A DNA stretch of 64,000 nucleotides from Streptococcus sanguinis SK49 (GCF_000212815.1 NZ_GL890985.1:583162-647161); one strand, 5' to 3'; numbered from the stretch's first letter, positions 33,491-43,665 are shown. Numbers and translations are program-made. The notes: generated from the sequence alone by a model not told the origin.

Positions 33491-34029
33491 AGGTCTTCTT
33501 CCTCCTTTTTTTGTGCTTGACGAATCTTTCCTTTGGCAATGAAATGCATAATCAGTCCAAATCCAAGGCCTGCGGCTAATCCAGTTATAATGAGTTTAGG
33601 CTGAAGCAAAACTTGCAGGATATCTTTCTTTTCCATGACAGCTATCATGATGCCGAAGAGAGGATAAAAGAGCAACCAATAAGAGAAGCCTGCTTTGAGA
33701 CCAGCATGTTTCATAGCTTTTTCTTCTTTTTCATCCTGAAGTCCTAGCTCTAGCTCATCAATTCCTTTGCGCCGTGCTTGAATGACTATATAGACACAGA
33801 AGCCGAGGATAAGGATTTCCAGCAGGATAGGATAGGCAACAGCGATAATTTTGGGCCAGCGAAAGGCTAGGGGAAAGGCGATGGCATTGCCAAAAATCAG
33901 AATAAAGAAAAGCCAGATAAAGCCTATATTTCCTAGATGCTCAGCCTGTTGGCGCTTTTGCTCGTCCAAAGGTCCAGTAATGCCGTAAAATCGTTTAATC
34001 ATCTTGTCTGAGAATGTTTCTTTTTTCAT
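33487..34029 (-). CDS. DUF3278 family membrane protein
   Basis: The 180-residue protein begins MKKETFSDKMIKRFYGITGPLDEQKRQ in part, with four hydrophobic segments (about 33-55, 63-85, 113-130 and 143-165). It fits the DUF3278 proteins found in streptococci beside small XRE regulators, as here. It lies between the regulator and the 58-residue membrane protein. A role in envelope stress or peptide immunity is sometimes supposed for such trios, but nothing in the sequence proves it. Confidence 0.78.
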   Translation of the reverse strand: MKKETFSDKMIKRFYGITGPLDEQKRQQAEHLGNIGFIWLFFILIFGNAIAFPLAFRWPKIIAVAYPILLEILILGFCVYIVIQARRKGIDELELGLQDEKEEKAMKHAGLKAGFSYWLLFYPLFGIMIAVMEKKDILQVLLQPKLIITGLAAGLGFGLIMHFIAKGKIRQAQKKEEEDL

Positions 34030-34076
34030 GTTTGTGTCCTTTCTTTAGGTATGAAATTTGCTGCAGGGAAAAATTC

Positions 34077-34292
34077 TTAGTCCTCAGAATCTTCATCTGT
34101 CAGCTGGGGCTCCCAAAAGAGGGCGTTGAGGTCAGTATCCAGCGCTCTAGCCAGATTGATACAGAGCTCGAGGGTGGGGTTGTATTTGTTATTTTCAATC
34201 ATATTGATAGTTTGCCGCGATACCCCGATAGACTTAGCCAACTCTAGCTGAGACATCTTTTTTTCTTTTCGAAATTCTTTGACACGATTCAT
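34077..34292 (-). CDS. XRE family transcriptional regulator (YozG-like)
   Basis: This is a 71-residue single-domain helix-turn-helix protein. The recognition region is SQLELAKSIGVSRQTINMIE (about residues 14-33), followed by LELCINLARALDTDLNALF and an acidic tail. AGGAAGG precedes the ATG. It is the first gene of the minus-strand operon, and paired 16-base palindromes flank its promoter, so it most likely autoregulates. Confidence 0.88.
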   Translation of the reverse strand: MNRVKEFRKEKKMSQLELAKSIGVSRQTINMIENNKYNPTLELCINLARALDTDLNALFWEPQLTDEDSED

Positions 34293-34339
34293 TACACCCT
34301 TCCTTTCTAATTCTATAACTGATAACTTTCAGTAAGTTT

Positions 34340-34409
34340 GTCAGTTATATTTGACTTTTATTTTATGCTAGTATAATACTTTTCGGAAAAAGTGTCAAGT
34401 ATATCTGAC
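34340..34409 (-). promoter_or_regulatory. Promoter with two palindromic operators for the XRE operon
   Basis: On the minus strand TTGACA (34398-34393), a 17-base spacer and TATACT (34375-34370) make a near-consensus SigA promoter. Two related 16-base palindromes of the form GTCA-N8-TGAC lie at 34394-34409 (overlapping the -35) and 34340-34355 (downstream of the start). They are the likely binding sites of the XRE protein. Confidence 0.72.
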
Positions 34410-34473
34410 AAAAAATTTAAAAAAGTATTTCATCCGCTTACTTTTTCTTTTAAATTTTTTTTGCTTTTGAATG

Positions 34474-34482
34474 TGATATAAT
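34474..34482 (+). promoter_or_regulatory. Extended -10 promoter of rsmH-ftsL-pbp2X-mraY
   Basis: TGATATAAT (34474-34482) is an extended -10. The predicted start (about 34489) is only a few bases before the rsmH ATG (34492), and no Shine-Dalgarno is visible, so the transcript may be nearly leaderless. Confidence 0.6.
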
Positions 34483-34491
34483 AAGTAAGAT

Positions 34492-35442
34492 ATGACAAAC
34501 GAATTTCATCACATTACTGTTCTTCTTCATGAAACGGTTGACCAGCTGGCGGTTAAGCCTGACGGCATCTATGTCGATGCGACCCTTGGCGGTGCTGGTC
34601 ACAGCGAATATCTTTTGAGCCAGCTCGGAGACGAAGGGCATCTTTATGCCTTTGATCAGGACCAGACGGCTATTGACAATGCTAAAAAGCGCTTGGCTCC
34701 TTATATAGAGCGGGGGATGGTGACCTTTATCAAGGATAATTTCCGCCACCTCAAGAGCCGTTTGCAAGAAGCCGGTGTAGAAGAAATTGATGGGATTTGT
34801 TATGATTTAGGCGTTTCCAGCCCTCAGCTGGATCAGCGTGAGCGTGGTTTTTCCTATAAACAGGATGCGCCTTTGGATATGCGCATGAACTGCGATGCAG
34901 CCTTGACAGCTTTTGAGGTTGTCAATCATTATAGCTATCAGGATTTAGTACGAATCTTTTTTAAATACGGCGAAGATAAGTTTTCTAAGCAGATTGCTCG
35001 CAAGATTGAGCAGGCTAGAAGTGTCAAGCCTATTGAAACAACGACAGAACTGGCTGAGATTATCAAGTCAGCCAAGCCAGCTAAGGAGCTGAAGAAGAAA
35101 GGCCATCCAGCCAAGCAGATTTTTCAGGCCATTCGGATTGAGGTCAATGATGAGCTGGGCGCTGCGGATGAGTCTATTCAGCAGGCTATTGATTTGCTGG
35201 CAGTGGACGGCCGGATTGCGGTCATTACTTTTCATTCGCTGGAAGATCGTCTGACCAAGCAGCTTTTTAAGGAGGCGTCGACAGTGGATGTTCCAAAGGG
35301 CTTGCCCTTTATCCCAGATGAACTGCAGCCTAAGCTGGAGCTGGTCAGCCGCAAACCAATTTTACCAAGTAAAGAAGAATTAGAAAGCAATAACCGGGCT
35401 CATTCTGCCAAGCTGCGCGTGGCCCGTAAGATACACAAGTGA
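34492..35442 (+). CDS. rsmH: 16S rRNA (cytosine1402-N4)-methyltransferase
   Basis: RsmH (MraW) methylates C1402 in the decoding centre. The 316-residue protein shows the family start [14 protein letters not shown], the SAM motif [15 protein letters not shown] (about 25-40), [22 protein letters not shown] in part, and ITFHSLEDR. It heads the conserved cluster rsmH-ftsL-pbp2X-mraY. No ribosome-binding site is visible before the ATG. Confidence 0.96.
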   Translation: MTNEFHHITVLLHETVDQLAVKPDGIYVDATLGGAGHSEYLLSQLGDEGHLYAFDQDQTAIDNAKKRLAPYIERGMVTFIKDNFRHLKSRLQEAGVEEIDGICYDLGVSSPQLDQRERGFSYKQDAPLDMRMNCDAALTAFEVVNHYSYQDLVRIFFKYGEDKFSKQIARKIEQARSVKPIETTTELAEIIKSAKPAKELKKKGHPAKQIFQAIRIEVNDELGAADESIQQAIDLLAVDGRIAVITFHSLEDRLTKQLFKEASTVDVPKGLPFIPDELQPKLELVSRKPILPSKEELESNNRAHSAKLRVARKIHK

Positions 35443-35449
35443 GGAAGAA

Positions 35450-35773
35450 ATGTCAGAAAAAAGACCAAACCCGCTTCAAGATCAGATGCGAAAATTTTCC
35501 CGAGTTGAGAAGGCCTTTTACGGCTCTATCGTTTTAACTGCCATTATTTTAGCGGTCAGCATCGTCTTTATGCAGACCAAGCTATTGCAAGTGGATCGGG
35601 ATTTGACGGAAGTCAATACACAGATCGAAGCAGAGCAGACAGAGTTGGCCGACATCAAGCAGGAAGTCAATGAACTAACCCGCTATGAAAGGCTGTCCCA
35701 ACTAGCCAGCTCTCAGGATATGAAACTCCAGAAGGGAAATCGTAAAACAGTGAGTTCAACGGATGAAGAATAG
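35450..35773 (+). CDS. ftsL: Cell division protein FtsL
   Basis: FtsL is a bitopic divisome protein that forms a complex with DivIC (FtsB) and FtsQ (DivIB). It has 107 residues: a cytoplasmic N-terminus (about 1-27), one membrane segment (about 28-48, [15 protein letters not shown]), and an extracellular coiled coil with heptad spacing (about 50-90). It starts 7 bases after the rsmH stop with GAGGAAG as ribosome-binding site, and overlaps pbp2X by 11 bases. Confidence 0.93.
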   Translation: MSEKRPNPLQDQMRKFSRVEKAFYGSIVLTAIILAVSIVFMQTKLLQVDRDLTEVNTQIEAEQTELADIKQEVNELTRYERLSQLASSQDMKLQKGNRKTVSSTDEE

Positions 35774-38051
35774 AATTTTTGAAAGAATTAAAAAATACGC
35801 CCTGAAAAATAGGCAAACCCCTGAATACAATCGGCGGCAAGTGGGAAAGAGCATGAGTATCTTAGCTATCTTTCTCTTTTTCGTTTTCTTGATTAATTTT
35901 GCCATTATTATTGGGACAGACCAGAAGTTCGGTGTTAATCTATCAAAGGGTGCAGAGGTAGTCCATCAAAAGACGGTCACAGTCGCTGCCCGACGGGGAA
36001 CAATCTATGACCGAAATGGAGTTCCCATTGCAGAGGATGCCACGACTTATAATGTTTATGCCATTATTGACAAGAGTTACAAGTCAGCTACCGGCAAGAT
36101 TCTTTATGTGGAAGAATCCCAGTACGATAAGGTGGCAGAGATTTTCAATCAATACCTAGAACTGGATAAGGACTACGTCAAAACCCAGCTGTCTCAGAAA
36201 AATCTCAAGCAGGTTTCCTTCGGGGCACAGGGCAATGGCATTACCTACAGTAATATGAATGCCATGCGGGAAGCCTTTGAAGCTGCTGGTATTGAAGGGA
36301 TTGACTTTACTACCAGTCCTAACCGCAGTTATAGCAACGGTGTCTTTGCCTCCCAGTTTATCGGTCTGGCCCAGCTGCAGGAGGATAAGGAAGGCAATAA
36401 GACGCTGAAAGGGACTTCTGGCATGGAGCAGGCACTGGATAGGATTCTTGCTGGTCAGAATGGGGTTGTGACCTATGAAAAAGACCGAAATGGTAATGTT
36501 GTACCTGGGTCAGAAAAGGTCTCTGTACAAGCAGAGGACGGCAAGGATGTCTATACAACGCTGTCGGCTGATTTGCAAACCTACCTAGAAACGCGGATGA
36601 ACGCCTTTCAGGAAAAAGTCAAAGGCAAGTTTGTCAATGCGACCTTGGTCAGTGCTAAGACTGGTGAAATCCTAGCTACCTCTCAAAGGCCGACCTATAA
36701 TGCCGATACCAAGGAAGGTTTGAATGAGAAAAATCTGGGCAACTGGAACACCATGCTCTATCAAGGTCAGTACGAGCCAGGATCTACTATGAAAGTTATG
36801 ACTCTAGCTTCAGCTATTGATAATGGCAGCTTTAATCCTAATGATACCTATGACAGTAGAGAATACAAGGTCATGGATGCGACCATTCGGGACTGGAACG
36901 TCAACATGGGGATTTCAGAAGGGGAAACCCTGACCTTTGCCCAAGGATTTACCTATTCCAGTAACGTCGGTATGACCATTCTGGAGCAGAAGATGGGCAA
37001 TGACAAGTGGCTGGACTACTTGAGTAAGTTTAAGTTTGGTCTGCCGACCCGCTTTGGGATGGGCAATGAAACCTATGGCTCCTTGCCAGGTGATAACTAT
37101 GTTACGATTGCCATGAGTTCCTTCGGTCAAGGGATTGGTGTGACCCAGGTGCAGATGTTGCGTGCCTTCTCGTCCGTTGCCAATGACGGCGTCATGGTAG
37201 AGCCTAAGTTTATCAATGCTATCCATGATCCTAAAACCAATACAGCTCGTAAGACTGCGACGGAAATTATCGGAAATCCTGTCTCAGAAAAAGCAGCTCA
37301 AACCACTCGGGATTATATGGTTCAGGTCGGAACAGACCCCTACAAAGGAACCCTGAATGTCGGTGGAGAACCCGTCATTCAAGTGGCCGGTCAGAATGTC
37401 GCTGTCAAGTCAGGGACCGCTCAGATCGCTTCTGAAAATGGTTATCTAGAGGGCGAGAACGACTATATCTACTCGGTTGTTGCCATGACGCCGGCAGAAA
37501 ATCCTGAATTTATCATGTATGTGACAGTTCAGCAGCCTGAGGAAAAATTCCAGCCTATATTCTGGCAGGAAGTGGTCAATCCGGTCTTGGAAGAAGCTGT
37601 CGCTCTCAAAGACAGTCTTAATCTGACGACAGAGACAACTCCAGCTCTTGAAACAGTCACTGAAGAAACCAGTTATAAAATGCCATCACTGGAAGATTTG
37701 ACCAAGCAACTAGGTCTGAAACATCAAGTCAGTCCTGGCGGCTTGGCAGATGAATTGCGCCGCAACCTCGTCCAGCCAATTGTGCTGGGAACAGGTGGCA
37801 AGATTAAAAAAGTATCTGTTAAAGAGGGCAAAAATCTCAAGGCCAACCAGCAGGTTTTGATCTTGTCAGATGATTTAGAAAGTCTGCCTGATATGTATGG
37901 CTGGACCAAGGCCAATGTTGAACGTTTTGCGAAGTGGCAGGGCATTGAAGTCACTTTCAAAGGAGAGGGCTCCAAGGTCGTCAAGCAGAGCGAAAAGACC
38001 AATACTTCGCTGAAAAATCTCAAGAAAATAACAATTACAATGGGAGACTAA
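35763..38051 (+). CDS. pbp2X: Penicillin-binding protein 2X (division transpeptidase)
   Basis: PBP2x is the class B transpeptidase of the divisome and a main beta-lactam target. In 762 residues it has one membrane anchor (about 28-50), the dimerisation domain ([12 protein letters not shown]), and the transpeptidase domain with S341-T-M-K344, S399-S-N401 and K549-S-G551. Two C-terminal PASTA domains follow (about 635-760). The STMK motif is the unaltered susceptible form; the SAFK-like change known from resistant pneumococci is absent. It starts inside ftsL, 11 bases before the ftsL stop. Confidence 0.96.
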   Translation: MKNRIFERIKKYALKNRQTPEYNRRQVGKSMSILAIFLFFVFLINFAIIIGTDQKFGVNLSKGAEVVHQKTVTVAARRGTIYDRNGVPIAEDATTYNVYAIIDKSYKSATGKILYVEESQYDKVAEIFNQYLELDKDYVKTQLSQKNLKQVSFGAQGNGITYSNMNAMREAFEAAGIEGIDFTTSPNRSYSNGVFASQFIGLAQLQEDKEGNKTLKGTSGMEQALDRILAGQNGVVTYEKDRNGNVVPGSEKVSVQAEDGKDVYTTLSADLQTYLETRMNAFQEKVKGKFVNATLVSAKTGEILATSQRPTYNADTKEGLNEKNLGNWNTMLYQGQYEPGSTMKVMTLASAIDNGSFNPNDTYDSREYKVMDATIRDWNVNMGISEGETLTFAQGFTYSSNVGMTILEQKMGNDKWLDYLSKFKFGLPTRFGMGNETYGSLPGDNYVTIAMSSFGQGIGVTQVQMLRAFSSVANDGVMVEPKFINAIHDPKTNTARKTATEIIGNPVSEKAAQTTRDYMVQVGTDPYKGTLNVGGEPVIQVAGQNVAVKSGTAQIASENGYLEGENDYIYSVVAMTPAENPEFIMYVTVQQPEEKFQPIFWQEVVNPVLEEAVALKDSLNLTTETTPALETVTEETSYKMPSLEDLTKQLGLKHQVSPGGLADELRRNLVQPIVLGTGGKIKKVSVKEGKNLKANQQVLILSDDLESLPDMYGWTKANVERFAKWQGIEVTFKGEGSKVVKQSEKTNTSLKNLKKITITMGD

Positions 38052-38052
38052 T

Positions 38053-39036
38053 ATGCTTATTGCTCTTATTGCAGGAATCGTAACTTTTATCCTAACTATC
38101 ATCGGCATTCCTGCCTTTATTCGTTTTTACCATAAGGCTCGTATCACAGGCCAACAGATGCACGAAGATGTTAAGCAGCATCAGGCCAAGGCCGGAACGC
38201 CAACTATGGGTGGTACTGTCTTTCTTTTGACATCTGTTTTGGCCAGCTTTGTTATCGGTCTGTTTTCGCATCAGCTGTCAAACGGCCTCATCATGATTCT
38301 TTTTATCTTGGTCCTGTATGGCGTTGTCGGCTTTTTGGACGACTTTCTCAAGGTGTTTCGTAAGATTAACGAGGGCCTAAATCCCAAGCAGAAACTGTTT
38401 CTGCAGCTGGTCGGCGGAGTTGTCTTTTACTTCTTTTACAATCAGCACGGTGCAGGTGATCAACTGAATATCTTCACCATTCCTGTCCAGATAGGCTTCC
38501 TCTATGTCTTTTTCGTCCTTTTTTGGCTGATTGGCTTCTCCAATGCTGTCAATCTGACGGATGGAATTGATGGTTTGGCCAGCATTTCGGTGGTCATTAG
38601 CTTGGTGGCCTATGCTGTGATTGCTGTCGAGCAGAAGCGTTTTGATATTTTGATTGTCATCATTAGTATGATTGGCGGTTTGCTAGGCTTCTTTGTCTTC
38701 AACCACAAGCCCGCTAAAATCTTCATGGGCGATGTAGGAAGTCTGGCTTTGGGCGGTATGCTGGCTGCTATCTCCATTTCCCTTCACCAAGAGTGGACCC
38801 TGCTCTTGATTGGTATCGTCTATGTGTTTGAAACGACCTCTGTCATGATGCAGGTGACTTACTTCAAGCTGACCGGCGGCAAGCGGATTTTCCGGATGAC
38901 TCCGGTTCATCACCACTTTGAGCTGGGAGGCCTAACTGGCCACGGCAAGGAGTGGAGCGAGTGGAAGGTCGATTTCTTCTTCTGGGGAATCGGTATCGTG
39001 GGCAGTCTTTTGACCCTAGCTATCCTATATCTATAG
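38053..39036 (+). CDS. mraY: Phospho-N-acetylmuramoyl-pentapeptide-transferase
   Basis: MraY makes lipid I by transferring phospho-MurNAc-pentapeptide to undecaprenyl phosphate at the membrane. The 327-residue protein has about ten membrane segments and the family motifs [17 protein letters not shown] (with the catalytic Asp pair), [24 protein letters not shown] and the histidine cluster PVHHHFE. It starts 1 base after the pbp2X stop and is last in the cluster. Confidence 0.96.
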   Translation: MLIALIAGIVTFILTIIGIPAFIRFYHKARITGQQMHEDVKQHQAKAGTPTMGGTVFLLTSVLASFVIGLFSHQLSNGLIMILFILVLYGVVGFLDDFLKVFRKINEGLNPKQKLFLQLVGGVVFYFFYNQHGAGDQLNIFTIPVQIGFLYVFFVLFWLIGFSNAVNLTDGIDGLASISVVISLVAYAVIAVEQKRFDILIVIISMIGGLLGFFVFNHKPAKIFMGDVGSLALGGMLAAISISLHQEWTLLLIGIVYVFETTSVMMQVTYFKLTGGKRIFRMTPVHHHFELGGLTGHGKEWSEWKVDFFFWGIGIVGSLLTLAILYL

Positions 39037-39040
39037 CAAG

Positions 39041-39076
39041 AAGCGAGTCTCTGGCTCGCTTTTCTGCTTCTTAGAT
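39041..39076 (+). terminator. Terminator after mraY
   Basis: AAGCGAG and CTCGCTT pair around a 7-base loop, with outer AGAAG/CTTCT pairing possible and T residues nearby. Moderate strength. Confidence 0.6.
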
Positions 39077-39140
39077 TTGAGGGTAAGCAGGATGGTCAAT
39101 TTTTTGGTATAATAGTTAGGATAATAGAATAGAGGACAAG

Positions 39141-40484
39141 ATGAAATTTACAGAATTTAAGTTTAAAGATTATATTCAGGAAGCGCTCAGGGATCTGAAC
39201 TTCGTTGAAGCGACTCCAGTCCAAGAGAAGCTGATTCCGGTGGTATTGTCTGGTCGGGATTTGGTCGGGGAGTCCAAGACAGGCTCTGGTAAGACCCACA
39301 CGTTTTTGCTGCCAATCTTTCAAATGCTGGATGAGGAGGCAGACAGTGTGCAGGCTGTCATTACAGCCCCAAGTCGGGAGCTGGCAGCACAGATTTATCA
39401 GGCTGCTCGTCAGTTGGCTAGCTTTTCTGAAAAAGAGATTCGGGTGGCTAACTATGTTGGTGGGACGGACAAAGCTCGTCAGATTGGGAAGTTAGAGTCC
39501 AGTCAGCCTCATATCGTCATCGGAACGCCTGGGCGGATTTATGACCTGGTAGAGTCTGGCGATTTGGCTATTCACAAGGCCAAGACCTTTGTCGTTGACG
39601 AGGCAGATATGACACTGGACATGGGCTTTTTGGCGACGGTTGATAAGATTGCTGGCCGGCTGCCAAAAGACCTGCAGTTTCTCGTTTTTTCAGCGACCAT
39701 TCCGCAGAAGCTCCAGCCTTTTTTGAAAAAATACCTGTCTAATCCAGTCATTGAGCAGATTAAGACCAAGACGGTCATTGCGGACACCATTGAAAACTGG
39801 CTTCTGTCAACCAAGGGACGAGACAAGAATGCCCAGATTTATCAAATCAGTCAGCTCCTGCAGCCTTATCTGGCTATGATTTTCGTTAATACCAAGACGA
39901 GGGCAGATGAACTGCACAGCTATCTGACAGCTCAAGGGCTCAAAGTTGCTAAAATTCATGGCGATATTGCTCCGCGGGAGCGCAAGCGTATCATGAATCA
40001 GGTCAAGAATCTGGATTTTGAGTATATTGTTGCTACTGACTTGGCAGCGCGGGGGATTGATATCGAAGGTGTCAGTCATGTTATTAACGATGCCATTCCT
40101 CAGGACTTGTCTTTCTTTGTCCATCGGGTAGGCCGAACCGGCCGTAATGGTCTTCGCGGTACAGCCATTACTCTCTACCAGCCGAGTGATGACTCAGATA
40201 TTCGGGAGTTAGAAAAGATGGGGATTAAGTTCATTCCCAAGATGATAAAAGATGACGAGTTCCAGGATACCTACGACCGAGACCGTCGGGCCAATCGGGA
40301 AAAGAGTCGGGAGAAGCTGGACACGGAAATGCTGGGGCTGGTCAAGAAGAAAAAGAAAAAAATCAAACCAGGCTACAAGAAAAAAATCCAGTGGGCAGTG
40401 AACGAAAAGCGCCGCAAAACTAAGCGAGCAGAGAATCGTGCACGTGGTCGGGCAGAGCGTAAGGCTAAGCGCCAAAGCTTTTAG
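39141..40484 (+). CDS. cshB: DEAD-box RNA helicase CshB-like
   Basis: The 447-residue ATP-dependent RNA helicase carries the Q-motif region (ATPVQEKLIP), motif I SKTGSGKTH, TAPSREL, TPGR, motif II DEAD, motif III SAT, and in the second RecA domain ATDLAARGID and HRVGRTGRNG. The strongly basic C-terminal tail (about 395-447) probably binds RNA. CshB-type helicases act in cold-adapted RNA metabolism and ribosome assembly. It has its own -10 TATAAT near 39107. Confidence 0.92.
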   Translation: MKFTEFKFKDYIQEALRDLNFVEATPVQEKLIPVVLSGRDLVGESKTGSGKTHTFLLPIFQMLDEEADSVQAVITAPSRELAAQIYQAARQLASFSEKEIRVANYVGGTDKARQIGKLESSQPHIVIGTPGRIYDLVESGDLAIHKAKTFVVDEADMTLDMGFLATVDKIAGRLPKDLQFLVFSATIPQKLQPFLKKYLSNPVIEQIKTKTVIADTIENWLLSTKGRDKNAQIYQISQLLQPYLAMIFVNTKTRADELHSYLTAQGLKVAKIHGDIAPRERKRIMNQVKNLDFEYIVATDLAARGIDIEGVSHVINDAIPQDLSFFVHRVGRTGRNGLRGTAITLYQPSDDSDIRELEKMGIKFIPKMIKDDEFQDTYDRDRRANREKSREKLDTEMLGLVKKKKKKIKPGYKKKIQWAVNEKRRKTKRAENRARGRAERKAKRQSF

Positions 40485-40492
40485 TGATATAC

Positions 40493-40522
40493 TTTTCTTA
40501 TCGCTGTGATAAGAAAAATATA
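40493..40522 (+). terminator. First terminator after cshB
   Basis: TTTTCTTATC (40493-40502) pairs with GATAAGAAAA (40508-40517) around GCTGT. Confidence 0.65.
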
Positions 40523-40545
40523 TTAGTCTTTATGAGATAGATATG

Positions 40546-40573
40546 ATAGACTAGTGAAACTAGTCTATTTTTA
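40546..40573 (+). terminator. Second terminator after cshB
   Basis: ATAGACTAGT (40546-40555) pairs perfectly with ACTAGTCTAT (40559-40568) around GAA, then TTTTAT. Two stacked terminators isolate the helicase gene from the transporter genes. Confidence 0.85.
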
Positions 40574-40730
40574 TATTGGGCTTAGTGTGGCTTATTTGAT
40601 ATTTAGGAACACGAGATTTGCACTAGCTACTCACGTTTTGACTGCTAAAAGACAGTAAAAGCGAAGCAAATTCTTTGTTTTGTTCCAGAATTATGTTAAA
40701 ATATTTCATTATCAAGAAAAGGAAGTAATA

Positions 40731-41540
40731 ATGGTGGTTACAACTTATCTTCTGACAACTGGTTGGTATGAGGAGTTCCTCAAGTTCATTCCAGATGGTA
40801 AATTATTTAGTTTAAGGGCTGTTTTTGAGGCTATTCCCGGCATTTTGCAAAATCTGCCAATCACCCTTCTCTTGACAGCGGGTGGTGCAGTCTTTGGTAT
40901 TCTGCTTGCCATGGTTTTTGCTATCGTCAAGATTAATCGGGTTAAAGTCCTGTATCCGATTCAGGCTTTCTTTGTCAGCTTTCTGAGAGGAACACCTCTT
41001 CTAGTCCAGCTCATGCTGACCTATTTTGGGATTCCTTTGTTGCTGAAGGCCATCAATCAGAAGTATGGCACAAGCTTTAATATCAACGAGATTCCAGCGT
41101 CTGTATTTGCGATTGTTGCCTTTGCTTTCAACGAAGCGGCTTATGCTAGTGAGACCATCCGGGCAGCAATCTTGTCCGTAGATCCGGGAGAAATCGAGGC
41201 TGCTCGCAGCTTAGGGATGACCAACAAGCAGGTTTATATGCGTGTCATTATCCCCAATGCAGCAGTAGTGGCGACACCTAGTCTGATTAATTCCCTGATT
41301 GGCTTAACCAAGGGAACTTCTCTGGCCTTTAGTGCCGGTGTAGTGGAAATTTTTGCCAAGGCACAGGCTATCGCGGGGGCGGACTACCGTTACTTTGAGC
41401 GTTTTATTTCGGTTTCGCTGATTTATTGGGCAGTCAATATTCTCATTGAGCAGCTTGGCCGCTGGATCGAAAAGATGATGGATATCAAACAGCCGGATAA
41501 ATTTGAATCGCTTCAGCAAGCAGAAGGAGAAGGAATCTGA
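40731..41540 (+). CDS. Amino-acid ABC transporter permease
   Basis: The 269-residue HisM/GlnP-type permease has about five membrane spans and the EAA loop (ETIRAAILSVDPGEIEAARSLGMT in part), which docks on the ATPase. I chose ATG 40731, preceded by AAAGGAAG; an in-frame upstream ATG (40680) has no ribosome-binding site. The gene overlaps the ATPase gene by one base. No substrate-binding protein gene is adjacent, so it must be encoded elsewhere. Polar amino acids or cystine are likely substrates. Confidence 0.9.
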   Translation: MVVTTYLLTTGWYEEFLKFIPDGKLFSLRAVFEAIPGILQNLPITLLLTAGGAVFGILLAMVFAIVKINRVKVLYPIQAFFVSFLRGTPLLVQLMLTYFGIPLLLKAINQKYGTSFNINEIPASVFAIVAFAFNEAAYASETIRAAILSVDPGEIEAARSLGMTNKQVYMRVIIPNAAVVATPSLINSLIGLTKGTSLAFSAGVVEIFAKAQAIAGADYRYFERFISVSLIYWAVNILIEQLGRWIEKMMDIKQPDKFESLQQAEGEGI

Positions 41541-42283
41541 TGATTAATATTTCACATTTAAGTAAGACTTTTTCAGGTCAAAAGGTTCTGGATGATCTCA
41601 GTTTGGACATTCAAAAAGGTGAAGTAGTAGCTTTGATTGGCTCTTCAGGTGCTGGGAAGTCAACCTTCCTCCGCAGCCTCAACTATCTGGAACAGCCAGA
41701 TAGCGGAAAGATTGCTATCGACGGTTTCAAAGTGGATTTTTCAAGCATTTCTAAAGATGAGATTTTGCTGCTGCGCCGCAAGCTAGCCATGGTTTTTCAG
41801 CAGTTTAACCTCTTTTCCCGTCGGACAGCTCTGGAAAATGTCAAGGAAGGTCTGCTGGTAGTTAAGAAACTGTCAGACCAAGAAGCGACTAAGATAGCCA
41901 AGGAAGAGTTAGCAAAAGTTGGCTTGTCAGACCGAGAAAATCACTATCCTAGACATCTGTCAGGCGGTCAGAAGCAGCGGGTAGCCTTAGCAAGGGCTTT
42001 GGCTATGAATCCAGATGTTCTTTTGCTAGACGAGCCGACCTCGGCCTTGGATCCCGAGTTGGTCGGAGAAGTAGAGAAATCGATCGCTGATGCGGCTAAG
42101 TCTGGCCAGACCATGATTCTGGTCAGTCATGATATGTCCTTTGTCGCTCAGGTGGCCGATAGAGTACTCTTTTTGGACAAGGGGAAAATCATAGAGTCTG
42201 GTACACCAGATGAAATTATCCATCATCCAAAGGAAGAAAGAACCAAGGAATTTTTTGCTAGTTACAAACGGACCTATATTTGA
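41540..42283 (+). CDS. Amino-acid ABC transporter ATP-binding protein
   Basis: The 247-residue ATPase of a polar-amino-acid uptake system has Walker A GSSGAGKS (about residues 33-40), the Q-loop FQQFNLF, the signature LSGGQKQRVALARAL, Walker B VLLLDEPTSALDP and the H-loop VSHDMSF. It partners the permease just upstream, with which it overlaps by one base (TGATG). Confidence 0.94.
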   Translation: MINISHLSKTFSGQKVLDDLSLDIQKGEVVALIGSSGAGKSTFLRSLNYLEQPDSGKIAIDGFKVDFSSISKDEILLLRRKLAMVFQQFNLFSRRTALENVKEGLLVVKKLSDQEATKIAKEELAKVGLSDRENHYPRHLSGGQKQRVALARALAMNPDVLLLDEPTSALDPELVGEVEKSIADAAKSGQTMILVSHDMSFVAQVADRVLFLDKGKIIESGTPDEIIHHPKEERTKEFFASYKRTYI

Positions 42284-42304
42284 TATAATAGAGACAGTGA
42301 AGGC

Positions 42305-42340
42305 TCAGTTGGCTATACCAGCTGAGTTTGTTTTCAGTCT
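42305..42340 (+). terminator. Probable terminator after the transporter genes
   Basis: CTCAGTTGG pairs with CCAGCTGAG around CTATA, followed by TTTGTTTT. Confidence 0.6.
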
Positions 42341-42454
42341 CAGCGTGCTGTGGAGCAGGCTTTCTTGTCTAGTGGGTGTTTTATGCTGACGGCTAAATTT
42401 GGAGTTGTTCCCTTTCTTTACACTATGAGGCTGATTGACCTTTGAGGAGTTGAC

Positions 42455-42679
42455 ATGTTAGATCAAATATTTGCACTTTATATCGAGAGTCTGCTTTACA
42501 CAGCAGTCGGTGTAGGGATCATTGCGGGTTTATGGATTGGACTGCGGATGATTCGCCGCAAGGACAAGACAGCCAAGGAGCGCCAGAGTCATCTGTATGA
42601 TGTCCTTTTGATTGTCATTATGACGATTCCAGTCCTGTCTTTTGCGACGTTGGGCCTGCTCATTGTCCTAAAAGCTTAA
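42455..42679 (+). CDS. DUF4059 family membrane protein
   Basis: The 74-residue protein has two membrane segments (about 13-31 and 49-71) separated by a basic, charged loop RMIRRKDKTAKERQSH. It matches the small DUF4059 proteins found immediately upstream of trxB in streptococci. TGAGGAG lies before the ATG. Function unknown. Confidence 0.8.
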   Translation: MLDQIFALYIESLLYTAVGVGIIAGLWIGLRMIRRKDKTAKERQSHLYDVLLIVIMTIPVLSFATLGLLIVLKA

Positions 42680-42744
42680 ATGCTTGTAAAACTGTAGAAA
42701 AGTTGTTAGAATAATTCTAGTTACAACAAGGAGAAAGAAGAGTT

Positions 42745-43659
42745 ATGTACGATACAATTATTATTGGAGCTGGACCTGCCGGCATGACCGCTGCCCTCTA
42801 TGCAGCCCGCAGCAATCTAAAAGTTGCCCTGCTGGAGCGTGGTATTCCTGGTGGTCAGATGAACAATACTGCTGACATTGAAAACTATCCAGGATATGCC
42901 AATATCAGTGGTCCTGAGCTAGCAGAGAAAATGTTTGAGCCTCTTGAGAATCTGGGGGTTGAACATTTATTTGGCCTAGTAGAAAAAATTGAAGACCGAG
43001 GTGATTTCAAGGAAATCATTACTGAAGATGAGCGTTTTGAAACTAAAACAGTCATCATTGCTTCCGGTGCCAATCATCGTCATCTGGGGGTTCCTGGTGA
43101 GGAAGACTACAACAGCCGCGGGGTTTCCTACTGTGCGGTCTGTGACGGCGCCTTCTTCCGTGATGAAGATCTGCTGGTTGTCGGTGGTGGTGACTCGGCT
43201 GTAGAGGAGGCTATTTTCCTGACGCGCTTTGCAAAAAGTGTGACCATTGTTCACCGTCGCGATGAGCTGCGAGCACAAAAAGTGCTGCAGGATCGTGCTT
43301 TTGCCAACGAAAAGATTCGCTTTGTCTGGGATTCTGTAGTGGAAAGTATCCATGGTGATGAGCGTAAGGTGACTGGTGTAACATTCAAGAATGTCAATAC
43401 AGGTGAGCTTAGTCAGGCAGAGTTTGGCGGTATCTTTATCTATGTTGGCCTAGATCCAGTTAGCGAATTTGCTGCGGACTTGGGTATCACTGATGAGGCT
43501 GGCTGGATTCTGACGGACCATCAGATGAAAACGTCAGTAGCAGGCATTTACGCTGTTGGTGATGTTCGCCAGAAAGACCTGCGCCAGATTACGACAGCTG
43601 TTGGCGATGGTGCCACTGCCAGTCAGGAAGCCTACAAATATCTTACAGAGCAAGCATAA
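42745..43659 (+). CDS. trxB: Thioredoxin-disulfide reductase
   Basis: TrxB transfers electrons from NADPH through FAD to thioredoxin. The 304-residue length is typical. The FAD motif GAGPAGMTAALYAAR is at residues 8-22, the redox-active CAVC in SYCAVCDGAFF at about 132-137, the NADPH-binding GGGDSAVEEA at about 150-160, and the C-terminal FAD motif YAVGDVR at about 270. Its own ribosome-binding site AAGGAGAAAG is upstream. Confidence 0.95.
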   Translation: MYDTIIIGAGPAGMTAALYAARSNLKVALLERGIPGGQMNNTADIENYPGYANISGPELAEKMFEPLENLGVEHLFGLVEKIEDRGDFKEIITEDERFETKTVIIASGANHRHLGVPGEEDYNSRGVSYCAVCDGAFFRDEDLLVVGGGDSAVEEAIFLTRFAKSVTIVHRRDELRAQKVLQDRAFANEKIRFVWDSVVESIHGDERKVTGVTFKNVNTGELSQAEFGGIFIYVGLDPVSEFAADLGITDEAGWILTDHQMKTSVAGIYAVGDVRQKDLRQITTAVGDGATASQEAYKYLTEQA

Positions 43660-43665
43660 AAATAT

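Noticed and set aside
35763..38051. Mosaic or resistance-type pbp2X
   Set aside because: The STMK, SSN and KSG motifs are the unaltered forms; nothing visible suggests a resistance allele.
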